DNA of 64,000 nt from Hydrogenophaga sp. BPS33 (GTDB taxonomy: Bacteria; Pseudomonadota; Gammaproteobacteria; Burkholderiales; Burkholderiaceae_C): contig NZ_CP044549.1 in the NCBI RefSeq assembly GCF_009859475.1, positions 1,798,001-1,862,000 on the forward strand. The letters are read 5' to 3'. Below are positions 19,122 to 28,176 of the stretch, in pieces. Made by a program: the position numbers and the translations under genes. Position 1 is the stretch's first letter, and each line of letters starts with the position of its first letter. A model generated the notes under the pieces. The model worked only from the letters and a program-made list of their open reading frames with translations. It had not been told where the DNA came from and did not search any database.

Positions 19122-21358
19122 GCCGCAACGCCCAACACCGCATCTTTCTGACCGCCGCCTTCGTCCTCGGCCTGCTGGCCATTCTCTGGGTGGGCTGGGG
19201 CTTCGTGGGCACCAGTGCCCTGGCCTTGCTCATGACGGCGTTCATCGCCATCGTGTACCTGGTGGGTGCACACGAGATCCGGCGCTACCGGCAGGCCACC
19301 GCCGCGCTCGCGCAGGCCTTGACCCAGGTACCCCAGCCCTTGCAGCGTCTGGACGACTGGCTGGTGCAGGTGCCCGCCGCGATGCAGAACGCGGTGCGCC
19401 AGCGCATCGAAGGCGAGCGCGGCGCGCTGCCCGGTCTGGCGCTCACGCCTTACCTGATCGGCCTGCTGGTCATGCTCGGCATGCTCGGCACCTTCCTGGG
19501 CATGGTCGTCACCTTCAAGGGCGTGTTGTTCACGCTCGAAGGTTCGGCCGACCTGGAGGCCATCCGCGCCGCGCTGGCCTCGCCCATCAAAGGCCTGGGG
19601 CTGGCTTTCGGCACCTCCGTGGTGGGGGTGGCCACCTCGGCGATGCTGGGGCTGATGTCGGCCATTGCCCGGCGCGAACGCGCGCACGCCGTGCGCGAAC
19701 TCGACGCGCGCATCGCCACGGCGTTGCGGCCCTTCTCGCTGGTGCACCAGCGCCAGGAAACCTTCAGCGCCCTGCAGCAGCAGGCCAGCGCCTTGCCGGC
19801 GGTGGCCACGCAGTTGCAAGCGCTCATGGAGCAGATCGACCGGCGCAACCAGCAACTGGACGAACAACTGCTCAGCCGCCAGACACAGTTCCACCGCGAA
19901 GCGAGCGAGGCGTACACGCAACTGGCGAGTTCGGTGGAGCGCACGCTCAAGGACAGCCTGAGCGCCAGCGCACGCGAAGCGGGCGCCACGCTGCAGCCCG
20001 TGATGGAAAACGCGATGAACGCCATTGCACGGGAGTCCACCCGCCTGCACGAGCGCGTGAGCGAAGCCGTGCAAGCCCAGATGGGCGCGCTCAACGAGCG
20101 CTTCGCCGCCACCGCCAGCACCGTGGCCGACGGTTGGGCCACGGCGCTGCAGCAGCACGCACAGACCGGCGAGCAACAGGCGCAAGGCCTGGAGCGCGCG
20201 CTCAACAGCTTCACCACCCGCTTCGAAGAACGTTGTGCCGCGCTCATCGATGGCGTGCAGGCATCGGTGACCCGCACGCAGGCCGAACAGGTGGGCCTGG
20301 ACCAGCAGCGTGTGGCCGCCTGGACGCAGGCCCTGCAGGACAACGCGCGCCAGGGCGAGCAACAGGTGCAAGGCCTGGACCGCGCGCTCAACGCGTTCAC
20401 GAGTGCCTTCGAAGAACGTTGCGCCGCGCTCATCACCGGCGTGCAAGAGAGCGTAAGCCGCACGCACGCCGAACAGTCCGGCATGGAGCAGCAGAAGCAC
20501 CTGGCCTGGACCGAGGCCTTGCAAACCACGGCCAGCGCGCTGCAAGCCGAGTGGCGGCAGGCCGGCGCGCAGATGCTGGCGCAACAACAGTCGGCCGCGC
20601 AAGCCCTGGAGCAGACCGCCCGCCAATGGCGCGACGAACTCGCCACCTTGCGCAGCGAAGAGGCCGCGCGCGGCCAGGCGGCGGTGCAGCGCCTGGGCGA
20701 GCTGCAGTCCTCGCTCAACGAGCAGGTGAGCACGCACCTCGTGACCCTGGGCACCGCGCTCGAAGCGCCCATCACCCGCCTGCTCGATAGCGCGGCCGAT
20801 GCGCCCAAGGCCGCGGCCGAGGTCATCGCGCAACTGCGCCAGGACATGAGCCAGCTCACCGAGCGCGACAACCTCGCACTGCAGGAGCGCACCAGCCTTA
20901 TGCAGAACATCGATGCGCTGGTGCAGGGCGTGCAGCAGGCCGCGGCCGAGCAGCGCGCGGCGGTCGAGTCGCTCGTGAGTTCCGCTGGCTCGGTGCTGGA
21001 GCAGGTGGGCCGGCAGTTCGCCGAATCCGTGGGCACGCAGGCCGTGCGCGCCGAGGAGGTGGCCACGCAGGTGCAAGGCAGCACCATCGAACTGGCCGCG
21101 CTCGGTGAAGCGTTTGGCCACGCCGTGGAACTGTTCTGCAGCACCAACGAGAAACTCATTGAAAGCCTGCAGCGCGTGGAAGGAACGGTGTCGCAGTCGG
21201 TCGCGCGAAGCGACGAGCAGCTGAACTACTACGTGGCGCAGGCGCGCGAGGTGATCGACCTGAGCATCACCTCGCAGCAAGGCATTCTGGAAGACATGCA
21301 CCGGCTGCACCGCCAGGCCACCGCAAAGGCCGAAGGCGAAGTAGGGGCCACGCCGTGA
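19118..21358 (+). CDS. DUF802 protein: MotA/ZorA-like channel subunit with long coiled-coil tail
   Basis: A 746-residue protein. Four membrane spans are predicted by eye at about residues 9-30, 33-51, 111-133 and 157-184. The last two (GMLGTFLGMVVTFKGV and GLAFGTSVVGVATSAMLGL) have the layout of the MotA/TolQ/ExbB proton-channel domain. After residue ~190 comes a ~550-residue alpha-helical, Gln/Glu/Ala-rich tail, which includes two copies of a 62-residue repeat (about residues 351-474). A channel domain with a long helical tail resembles ZorA of the Zorya defence system. The downstream OmpA/MotB-like partner overlaps by one base. Function is unknown; the motor assignment is inference from architecture. 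Confidence 0.8.
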   Translation: MSRNAQHRIFLTAAFVLGLLAILWVGWGFVGTSALALLMTAFIAIVYLVGAHEIRRYRQATAALAQALTQVPQPLQRLDDWLVQVPAAMQNAVRQRIEGERGALPGLALTPYLIGLLVMLGMLGTFLGMVVTFKGVLFTLEGSADLEAIRAALASPIKGLGLAFGTSVVGVATSAMLGLMSAIARRERAHAVRELDARIATALRPFSLVHQRQETFSALQQQASALPAVATQLQALMEQIDRRNQQLDEQLLSRQTQFHREASEAYTQLASSVERTLKDSLSASAREAGATLQPVMENAMNAIARESTRLHERVSEAVQAQMGALNERFAATASTVADGWATALQQHAQTGEQQAQGLERALNSFTTRFEERCAALIDGVQASVTRTQAEQVGLDQQRVAAWTQALQDNARQGEQQVQGLDRALNAFTSAFEERCAALITGVQESVSRTHAEQSGMEQQKHLAWTEALQTTASALQAEWRQAGAQMLAQQQSAAQALEQTARQWRDELATLRSEEAARGQAAVQRLGELQSSLNEQVSTHLVTLGTALEAPITRLLDSAADAPKAAAEVIAQLRQDMSQLTERDNLALQERTSLMQNIDALVQGVQQAAAEQRAAVESLVSSAGSVLEQVGRQFAESVGTQAVRAEEVATQVQGSTIELAALGEAFGHAVELFCSTNEKLIESLQRVEGTVSQSVARSDEQLNYYVAQAREVIDLSITSQQGILEDMHRLHRQATAKAEGEVGATP
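20168..20539 (+). repeat. Tandem 186-bp direct repeat within the DUF802 gene
   Basis: Two adjacent 186-bp units (boundary at 20353/20354) encode 62-residue repeats. Both begin GEQQ.QGL.RALN.FT..FEERCAALI.GVQ.SV.RT.AEQ. They remain highly similar at the DNA level as well (for example, both begin with GGCGAGCAACAGG), indicating a fairly recent duplication or gene conversion. A weaker related unit may precede them. Tail length may vary between strains through this repeat. Confidence 0.85.
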
Positions 21359-22053
21359 TGGTCGATCTCGACGAGCGCGTGCTGGAGGACGACGACGGCA
21401 TCGAGCGCTCCGCGCCGGTGTGGGCCGTGTTCGGCGACCTCATGGCCGGCCTGGTGGGGGCGTTCGTGCTCATCCTCGTGAGCGTGCTCGCGGTGCAGAT
21501 GGATCTGGTCACCAGCCTGCAGACCGAGGTGAAGAAGCGCGAGCAGGAGGAGCAGCGGCGCATGGCGCTGGAGAAAGCCCTGGCCGTGCCCTTGCAGAAC
21601 GGCCGCGTGACGCTGGACAACGGCCGCATCGGCATCAGCGGCAACGTGCTGTTCGCGCTCAACTCCGACGAGCTGCGGCCTGAGGGCCTGCAGGTGCTCA
21701 AGAGCCTGGTGCCGCCGCTGCAGGTCTACCTGAAGGAGCGCGACGAGATGCTCATGGTCAGCGGTTTCACCGACGACCGCCCGGTGCAGGCCACCAACCT
21801 GCGCTTCACCGACAACCTCGAACTCTCGGCCCAGCGCGCGCTCACCGTCACGCGCGCCTTGATCCAGGCCGGCATGCCGCCGCAGCGTGTGTTCAGCGCG
21901 GCCTTCGGCGCGGAGCAACCTGTGGCCGCCAATACCGACGAGAAGGGCCGGGCCTTGAACCGCCGCGTGGAAATCGCGCCGGTGCCCAAGTCCACCAATG
22001 GCAGCACCAATGGCAGCACCCAGGGCCCTGCCAAGGGCGGTGCCGGTGGCTGA
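21358..22053 (+). CDS. OmpA/MotB-like (ZorB-like) peptidoglycan-anchored stator subunit
   Basis: A 231-residue protein with one N-terminal membrane span (about 22-45) containing aspartate 27 in VFGDLMAGLVGAF. This is the position of the proton-binding Asp of MotB and related stators. A short helical linker follows, then an OmpA-type peptidoglycan-binding domain (about 80-220) with NVLFALNSDELRPEG, VSGFTDD, NLELSAQRAL and LNRRVEI. It lies directly after the MotA/ZorA-like DUF802 gene (TGATG overlap). The two would be expected to form an inner-membrane ion channel anchored to the cell wall. A GTG one codon earlier is possible as the start. Confidence 0.85.
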   Translation: MVDLDERVLEDDDGIERSAPVWAVFGDLMAGLVGAFVLILVSVLAVQMDLVTSLQTEVKKREQEEQRRMALEKALAVPLQNGRVTLDNGRIGISGNVLFALNSDELRPEGLQVLKSLVPPLQVYLKERDEMLMVSGFTDDRPVQATNLRFTDNLELSAQRALTVTRALIQAGMPPQRVFSAAFGAEQPVAANTDEKGRALNRRVEIAPVPKSTNGSTNGSTQGPAKGGAGG

Positions 22054-22597
22054 CACCGACGCCGTGCGCGCGCGCTACCGCGAAGCGCTGGCGCGCCGCC
22101 TGCAGGCCGCGCCGCCGGCGGTGCAGCGTTGGCTGCACGAGAAGCTGCGAACACGCGGTGAAGGTGAGGGCGAGGCCGAACTGGCATGGGCAAGGGAAAC
22201 GCCCCCGCCGGCCACACCGACCACAGCGCCGCGGCGCAAGGCGGCCAGCGTGCCACGCAAAAACGCCTCGCCCCTGGCGCTGCTGAGCCAGCAGGACGAC
22301 GAGGGCACGGTGCGCTCCGAGTTGCGCAGCGCGCAGGCGTTTCGCGAGACCTGGTCGCGCATCTGCGCCGAAAACGACGTGAACCAGGCCGCGCAGCGCG
22401 CGCCGGAAAACGCGGGGCCACTCAATTCGCACATGCTGGTGCTGCGCACCCTAAGCCTGATGCGCGAGCTCTCGCCCGACTACCTGCGCCGCTTCATGGC
22501 GCACACCGACACGCTGCTATGGCTGGACCAGGCCAGCACACGGCTCAAGGCACCGGCGCCGGTAGGCAAGGCCAAGCCGGCGAGGTCAAAACGCTGA
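22046..22597 (+). CDS. DUF2894-family protein
   Basis: A 183-residue protein of unknown function that I match to DUF2894. Recognisable parts are the N-terminal YREALARRLQAAPPAVQRWLHEKL and the C-terminal block FRETWSRICAENDVNQAAQRAPENAGPLNSHMLVLRTLSLM. It is highly basic at the C terminus (KAKPARSKR) and has no membrane span. I chose a GTG overlapping the OmpA stop; another GTG and an ATG lie 6 and 48 bp upstream. It closes the four-gene motor-like operon. Confidence 0.75.
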   Translation: MADTDAVRARYREALARRLQAAPPAVQRWLHEKLRTRGEGEGEAELAWARETPPPATPTTAPRRKAASVPRKNASPLALLSQQDDEGTVRSELRSAQAFRETWSRICAENDVNQAAQRAPENAGPLNSHMLVLRTLSLMRELSPDYLRRFMAHTDTLLWLDQASTRLKAPAPVGKAKPARSKR

Positions 22598-22611
22598 ACG
22601 GCCGGATGAGA

Positions 22612-23127
22612 TCAGCCCTCGCTTTTCAGCTTGCAGGCCAGCGCAAACGACCGGTGGTGTAGATCCTGCACAAGCTGCTGCACGTAGCCGCAGTCGAAGG
22701 CGGCAGCGGGCGCCGTCGCTTGCACACCCACGTAGATCTCGTAGTTCGGATCGCGCAGGGCCTTGAGCTTGTCCAGAGGAATCGCGATGCCGGAGAAGCG
22801 CACCGGACCTGGTTCCGGGACGCTGCGCTTTTGGGGCGCCGTCAGCGCGGTCATGCCCGGGCCGTATTCGTCGGCGAACTCGGCCACCAGCACGATGGGC
22901 TCGTTCGTCCTCTTCCACGCCTCGGTTGCCTGGGCGGTGAGTTCCAGCACCACGGTGAAGTCGGGGTTCTCGACGAAACGGGGCGACACCGGGTCTGGCT
23001 GCGCAGGTATCCCAGGCTTTGCGGGCGCAGGCGCTGTTGCTGCGCCATCGCCGCGTTCGCCACAGCCCGCCAGGACCAGCAGCGCGAGCAGCGCCACGCA
23101 GCGCTTCAGGTGGGCAGGTGTCGTCAT
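22612..23127 (-). CDS. Predicted lipoprotein of unknown function
   Basis: A 171-residue protein with a lipoprotein signal peptide: hydrophobic residues about 10-20 and lipobox LAGC with the acylated cysteine at residue 22. An Ala/Pro linker and a ~120-residue globular domain follow, containing a FDCGY...FALACKL cysteine pair. I do not recognise the domain. It is convergent with the DUF2894 gene, only 14 bp away, and appears monocistronic. Confidence 0.75.
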   Translation of the reverse strand: MTTPAHLKRCVALLALLVLAGCGERGDGAATAPAPAKPGIPAQPDPVSPRFVENPDFTVVLELTAQATEAWKRTNEPIVLVAEFADEYGPGMTALTAPQKRSVPEPGPVRFSGIAIPLDKLKALRDPNYEIYVGVQATAPAAAFDCGYVQQLVQDLHHRSFALACKLKSEG

Positions 23128-23361
23128 TGCGGTTGCTCCGTGTCGGTGGTGCTGCGCTGGAGGCGCTCAGCGCATGCGGACCTTGGACGAAGGGACAGAA
23201 AATGCCCAGCGAAAAGCGGCAAGCGTCTGTTGACCGGTCACTGGTCGGCCTTTCCCCTGGGCGCCAAGCCGGTTGTGTGGCGGATCACCTGGGGCGGTTC
23301 CGCCCCGTTTCCAGAGGGGCACGCACCCCCTTTCATCGCCGCATGGCGCGCCGGGGCGAAG

Positions 23362-23799
23362 TCAGCCCAGGTCGTCCAGGCCCGGGTTGAACACCACTTC
23401 CCACAGGTGCCCATCCGGGTCCTGGAAGTAGCCGGCGTAGCCGCCGTAGAAGGTGTCCTGCGCGGGTTTCACGGTGCGTGCGCCCGCAGCGGCGGCCTGT
23501 TGCATCACGGCGTCCACGGCCTCGCGCGAGTCCACGTTGTGGCCGAGCGAAAGCTCCAGCGCGCTCGACGCTTGCGGTGTGGCCGAGAGCAGCGGCAGAC
23601 CGGTGTCGGCCGCCAGGCTGCGGCGTGGCCACAGCGCGAGCTTCAACCCGTTGTGAAGCTGGAAGAAGGCCACCGCGCCGTTCTCGAATTCCGTGCCGAT
23701 GATGCCTGGGGTACTCAGCCCCAGGCCGTCGCGGTAAAAGGCGACGGCGCGTTCCAGGTCGTCTACGCCGAGGGTGATGACGGTGATGTGTGCTTGCAT
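23362..23799 (-). CDS. VOC-superfamily (glyoxalase/bleomycin-resistance fold) protein
   Basis: A 145-residue protein with two beta-alpha-beta-beta-beta modules. It opens with ITVITLGVDDLERAVAFYRDGLGL, and the C-terminal half ends in GGYAGYFQDPDGHLWEVVFNP, a classic VOC pattern with a metal-ligand glutamate (E in WEV). The family covers glyoxalases, dioxygenases and resistance proteins, so the specific activity is open. It is flanked by ~230-bp gaps on each side and stands alone. Confidence 0.85.
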   Translation of the reverse strand: MQAHITVITLGVDDLERAVAFYRDGLGLSTPGIIGTEFENGAVAFFQLHNGLKLALWPRRSLAADTGLPLLSATPQASSALELSLGHNVDSREAVDAVMQQAAAAGARTVKPAQDTFYGGYAGYFQDPDGHLWEVVFNPGLDDLG

Positions 23800-23950
23800 C
23801 GCGTGGTCTCCTTGGTTGCAGCGTGTGAGACAACACCAGCCAGAGGCGCGATGGGTCTGGCTCCGTCAACTCGAACCTCCACTCCCTCTTCGGCGCGCGT
23901 GTCTTAGACCAGAGGCAACGAGGGACGGCTGCGCCGGCCCGAGATGCCGT

Positions 23951-23988
23951 CCCCCCTCGAAGCGCCGAAGGCGCGCCACAGAGGGGGG
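23951..23988. repeat. GC-rich intergenic palindrome
   Basis: Outer arms CCCCCCTC / GAGGGGGG enclose an inner hairpin GCGCC-GAA-GGCGC. It lies between the convergent-side VOC gene and the downstream end of the ABC-2 permease gene on the minus strand. It could act as a terminator for read-through from the ABC genes or be another dispersed repeat. No T-tract is present. Confidence 0.5.
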
Positions 23989-24021
23989 AAGCCGCGCAGC
24001 GGCGCAGGGGGGAGTTCCAAT

Positions 24022-24785
24022 CTACCTTCGGATCTTGTAGCCGGTCTTGAACACCCAGGCGATGAAGCCCAGGCACAGCGCCATGAAGAGCACGGTCATG
24101 CCGGTGCTGGCCACGATGTTGACGTCGGACTCGCCGTAGAACGCCCATCGCAAGCCGCTGATGAGGTAGACCACCGGGTTGAACAGCGAAACCGCCTGCC
24201 ACACCGGTGGCAGCATGTTGATGGAGTAGAACGCGCCGCCCAGGAAGGTGAGCGGCGTGACCACCAGCAGCGGAATCACCTGCAGCTTCTGGAAATTGTC
24301 GGCCCACAGGCCGATGATGAAACCGAACAGGCTGAACGTGATGGCCGTGAGCAGCAGGAAGCCGACCATCCAGACCGGGTGTTCGATGTGGTAGGGCACG
24401 AACACACGCGCCGTCAGCAGGATGAGCAGCCCCAGCATGACCGACTTGGTGGCCGCCGCGCCCACGTAGCCGCACAGCACCTCCACCCAAGACACCGGCG
24501 CGGACAGCAGTTCGTAGATGGTGCCCGACCACTTGGGCATGTAGATGCCGAACGAGGCGTTGGAAATGCTCTCGCTCAGCAGCGAGAGCATGACCAGGCC
24601 GGGGATGATGAAGGCGCCGTAGGTGATGCCGTCGATGTCGCCCATGCGCGAGCCGATGGCGGTGCCGAAGACGATGAAGTAGAGCGAGGTGGTGAGCACC
24701 GGCGCGACGATGCTCTGCGTGATGGTGCGGAAGGTGCGCGCCATCTCGAAGCGGTAGATGGCCTTGATGCCGTGGAAGTTCAGGT

Positions 24786-24789
<4 letters not shown>
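24022..24789 (-). CDS. ABC-2 type transporter permease (YadH-like)
   Basis: A 255-residue inner-membrane protein with six predicted spans in the ABC-2 pattern. Characteristic blocks are [26 protein letters not shown] at the start, [20 protein letters not shown], and [31 protein letters not shown]. It closely follows the YadH-type permeases that pair with a YadG ATPase. Its start overlaps the ATPase stop by 4 bp, so the two form one exporter. The substrate is unknown. Confidence 0.9.
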
Positions 24790-25766
<977 letters not shown>

Positions 25767-25795
25767 GGAGCCTCCTGAAGCGCTGCACTCTAGCA

Positions 25796-25811
25796 CTGTT
25801 TTTGTGTACAG
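25796..25811. promoter_or_regulatory. LexA (SOS) box
   Basis: CTGT-TTTTGTGT-ACAG is an exact match to the CTGT-N8-ACAG LexA consensus, and the flanks extend the symmetry by one base (ACTGT...ACAGT). It is centred in the 55-bp gap between the YadG-like ATPase and the radical SAM gene, ending 10 bp before the latter's ATG. Such a position would let LexA block transcription of the radical SAM gene, and possibly the divergent promoter, until DNA damage. I recall that the P. aeruginosa homologue PA0069 has been listed in the LexA regulon; this should be checked. Confidence 0.7.
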
Positions 25812-25821
25812 TGACCCTTCC

Positions 25822-26916
25822 ATGCCGAACGTCCACATTCCCATTCAGGCCATCAAGGGCCGGGGCATCAGCCACCAACAGCCGCACCGCTTTCTACGGG
25901 ACGAGCGCGCGGCGTTCGACGATGGCTGGGGTGCGCTGGACGCCGCGGCGCAGTCGCGCGACGAAGCCGCGCCGCCGGCCACCGAGGTGAGCTGGGAGGA
26001 CTGCAAGAGCGCGATCACGAAAAACGATTCGCCCGACGTGGGCTTTGCGCTGGGCCTCAACCCCTACCGGGGCTGCGAACACGGCTGCGTGTATTGCTAT
26101 GCGCGGCCCACGCACAGCTACCTCAATCTCTCGCCGGGGCTGGATTTCGAGACGAAGCTCATCGCCAAGCGCAACCTCGCGGCGGTGCTGCGGCGCGAGC
26201 TGGCCAGCCCGCGCCACGTGCCCGGCCTGCTGGCGATCGGCACCGTGACCGACGCCTACCAGCCGATCGAACGCGAACTCAAGCTCACCCGCGAGGCGCT
26301 GCAGGTGCTGGCGCAGGCGCAACACCCGCTGGCCATCGTCACCAAGGGCAGCGGCGTGGAGCGCGACGTCGACATCCTCGCGCCCATGGCCGCGCAGGGC
26401 TTGGCGGCGGTCTACGTCACCATCACCACGCTCGACCCCAAGCTCGCGCGCATTCTGGAGCCGCGTGCCGCCGCGCCGCACCGGCGTCTGCGCATTCTGC
26501 GCACGCTGAGCGAGGCGGGCATCCCGGTGGGCGTGAGCGTGGCGCCGCAGATTCCGTTCATCACCGAAGACATGGAGCAGGTGCTCGAAGCCGCGTGGGA
26601 CGCGGGCGCGCGCCGTGCCTTCTACACCGTGCTGCGCCTGCCGTGGGAGTTGAGCCCCATGTTCCGTCAGTGGCTCGATCAGCACTACCCCGAGCGCGCG
26701 ATGCGTGTGATGGCGCGCGTACAGGAGATGCGCGGCGGCAAGGACTACGACGCCGACTTCGCGCAGCGCATGCGCGGCAGCGGCATCTGGGCCGAGCTGA
26801 TCCGCCAGCGTTTTGACAAGACTTGCACGCGCCTGGGTTTCAACCAGGAGCGCACGCCCTTGAAGACCGAGCTGTTCCGGCCGCAGGCCTTGCGCGCGCA
26901 GCAGGAATTGTTTTGA
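25822..26916 (+). CDS. PA0069-family radical SAM protein (spore-photoproduct-lyase-like)
   Basis: A 364-residue radical SAM enzyme with the iron-sulfur cluster motif CxxxCxxC at Cys85, Cys89 and Cys92 in [14 protein letters not shown]. The family's KGRG motif is near the N terminus (12-15), which supports this ATG. The TIM-barrel region shows [11 protein letters not shown] and [12 protein letters not shown], typical of SplB-like proteins, which repair or modify nucleic acids. The reaction of PA0069-type proteins is not established. A LexA box in the promoter suggests a role after DNA damage. Confidence 0.9.
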   Translation: MPNVHIPIQAIKGRGISHQQPHRFLRDERAAFDDGWGALDAAAQSRDEAAPPATEVSWEDCKSAITKNDSPDVGFALGLNPYRGCEHGCVYCYARPTHSYLNLSPGLDFETKLIAKRNLAAVLRRELASPRHVPGLLAIGTVTDAYQPIERELKLTREALQVLAQAQHPLAIVTKGSGVERDVDILAPMAAQGLAAVYVTITTLDPKLARILEPRAAAPHRRLRILRTLSEAGIPVGVSVAPQIPFITEDMEQVLEAAWDAGARRAFYTVLRLPWELSPMFRQWLDQHYPERAMRVMARVQEMRGGKDYDADFAQRMRGSGIWAELIRQRFDKTCTRLGFNQERTPLKTELFRPQALRAQQELF

Positions 26917-26917
26917 C

Positions 26918-27889
26918 TCAGTCCGGGATCAGTTCGGGAGCGGCGGCCAGGTACTCGGTGGCGCGGCGCTTGGCGCGGATGTCGTCGTAGACGCGCTGGG
27001 CCTGGGCCGGCGTCATGTTCAGCGCGAATGCCAGCTCTTCGGCCGAGCGCTCGTGCTCCAGCGCCCACAACGCGAGGTCCATCTGCGCATAGGGCAGCGC
27101 GAAGTAGAACTCGTCCTGGCCTTGCGGCAGGGTGTAGGTGTCGGTGGTGGGCACGGCGCTGCAGATAGCCTCGGGCAGTTGAAGGTGGCGCGCCATGGCG
27201 TAGACCTGCGTCTTGTAGAGGTGCGCGATGGGTTTTAGGTCGGCCGAACCGTCGCCGTTCTTCACGAAGAAACCCTGGTCGTACTCAAGCCGGTTGGGCG
27301 TGCCGACCACCGCGTAATTGAGCCGGTCCGCGTGGTAGTAGTCCATGGTCTTGCGCACGCGCTGCTTGAAGTTCGTGGCGGCCACGATCTGCAGGTATTC
27401 GCGCAACGGCAGGCGCACGCTCTGCTGTTCGCCATCCGGTGACTGCACCACCAGCTTGAAGAAGTTGATGCCGCCCTCGACGCCACCGGCGATCACGATC
27501 TTGTTCTTCCAGCCGTCGCCGTAGGCGGGCACCACGCGGCGAATGGCCTCGTCGCGCTGTTGGTAGCAGCCCAGGGCTTCGAGCGCGGGCGCGATGTCGT
27601 GCACCTGGAACTCGATGCCCAGGTGCTCGGCGAGCTGACGGCCGCGCTCGGTGCTGAAGCCGCTGGAGTCGCGCTCGGGCAGCAGCAGGCCAAAAACCTT
27701 CTTCGCGCCCAGCGCACGCACCGAGAGGGCCGCGCACACCGAGCTGTCGATGCCGCCGCTGATCGCCACCACCAGGCCGCGCCGGCGCAGCTTCTGGGTG
27801 AGTACCTGCGGAATCCATTGCGCGATGCGCTGCACTTCGGCTTCGCAGTCGAGCGCGAGCGATTCGGGCCCCAGCGGCACCGCGCCCAT
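26918..27889 (-). CDS. NAD-synthase-like ATP pyrophosphatase
   Basis: A 323-residue protein of the NadE family, which adenylates a carboxyl group and transfers ammonia to form an amide. The P-loop SGGIDSS is at residues 44-50 and a KNGDGSADLKPIAHLYKTQVY block corresponds to the NadE deamido-NAD region. The GTPNRLEYDQGFF stretch differs from the usual TSNKSE/TDNAAE sequence of housekeeping NadE. The gene is last in a seven-gene operon with carrier proteins and a ketosynthase, overlapping the carrier-protein stop (TGATG). It may therefore be a pathway-specific amide-forming enzyme rather than the cell's main NAD synthase. Confidence 0.75.
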   Translation of the reverse strand: MGAVPLGPESLALDCEAEVQRIAQWIPQVLTQKLRRRGLVVAISGGIDSSVCAALSVRALGAKKVFGLLLPERDSSGFSTERGRQLAEHLGIEFQVHDIAPALEALGCYQQRDEAIRRVVPAYGDGWKNKIVIAGGVEGGINFFKLVVQSPDGEQQSVRLPLREYLQIVAATNFKQRVRKTMDYYHADRLNYAVVGTPNRLEYDQGFFVKNGDGSADLKPIAHLYKTQVYAMARHLQLPEAICSAVPTTDTYTLPQGQDEFYFALPYAQMDLALWALEHERSAEELAFALNMTPAQAQRVYDDIRAKRRATEYLAAAPELIPD

Positions 27890-28143
27890 CACAAGGCCCC
27901 TTGCTTGCGCTGCACAAAGGCCTCGATGGCGTTGAGAGAGTCGAGGTTCTCGGGGACCATTTCGTCGTCGCCGATCTTCATGCCATAGGCTTCTTCCAAA
28001 TGCGCCACCAGTTCCAGGAATCCAGTGGAATCCAGCACCTGGTGCTCAAGGAACGAGTCGTCGTCGCTGGGCGGCACGGCGCCTGCGCCCAGCAGAAAGT
28101 TGTCTTCGATGTAGCGCCGTACGTCGGCCTTGATGCTGCTCAT
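27889..28143 (-). CDS. Acyl/peptidyl carrier protein 1
   Basis: An 84-residue carrier protein of four helices. The phosphopantetheine attachment serine is Ser39 in VLDSTGFLELV; DST replaces the usual DSL/DSM. It sits between the AMP ligase gene (33 bp upstream) and the NAD-synthase-like gene (overlapping). That placement suggests the ligase loads this carrier and that the loaded acyl or aminoacyl group is processed further, for example by amide formation. Confidence 0.85.
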   Translation of the reverse strand: MSSIKADVRRYIEDNFLLGAGAVPPSDDDSFLEHQVLDSTGFLELVAHLEEAYGMKIGDDEMVPENLDSLNAIEAFVQRKQGAL

Positions 28144-28176
28144 GGGAATGTGTCGGAGTGGTGGGTTGAAGGAAAG

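Noticed and set aside
18764..21310. An open frame of more than 800 codons on the minus strand, opposite the DUF3348/DUF802 genes
   Set aside because: It is a GC-rich antisense shadow: the plus-strand frames have recognisable domains, start overlaps and membrane segments, while the antisense protein is low-complexity and His/Arg/Gly-rich.
18447..22597. Calling the motor-like operon a Zorya defence system
   Set aside because: The ZorA/ZorB-like architecture is present, but no ZorC, ZorD helicase or ZorE nuclease is nearby, and the flanking genes are DUF3348 and DUF2894.
22612..23127. A plus-strand gene of about 395 codons overlapping the lipoprotein and extending to 23.9 kb
   Set aside because: The minus-strand lipoprotein has a good signal peptide and lipobox, and the VOC protein is clearly coded on the minus strand; the plus frame spans both without a domain.
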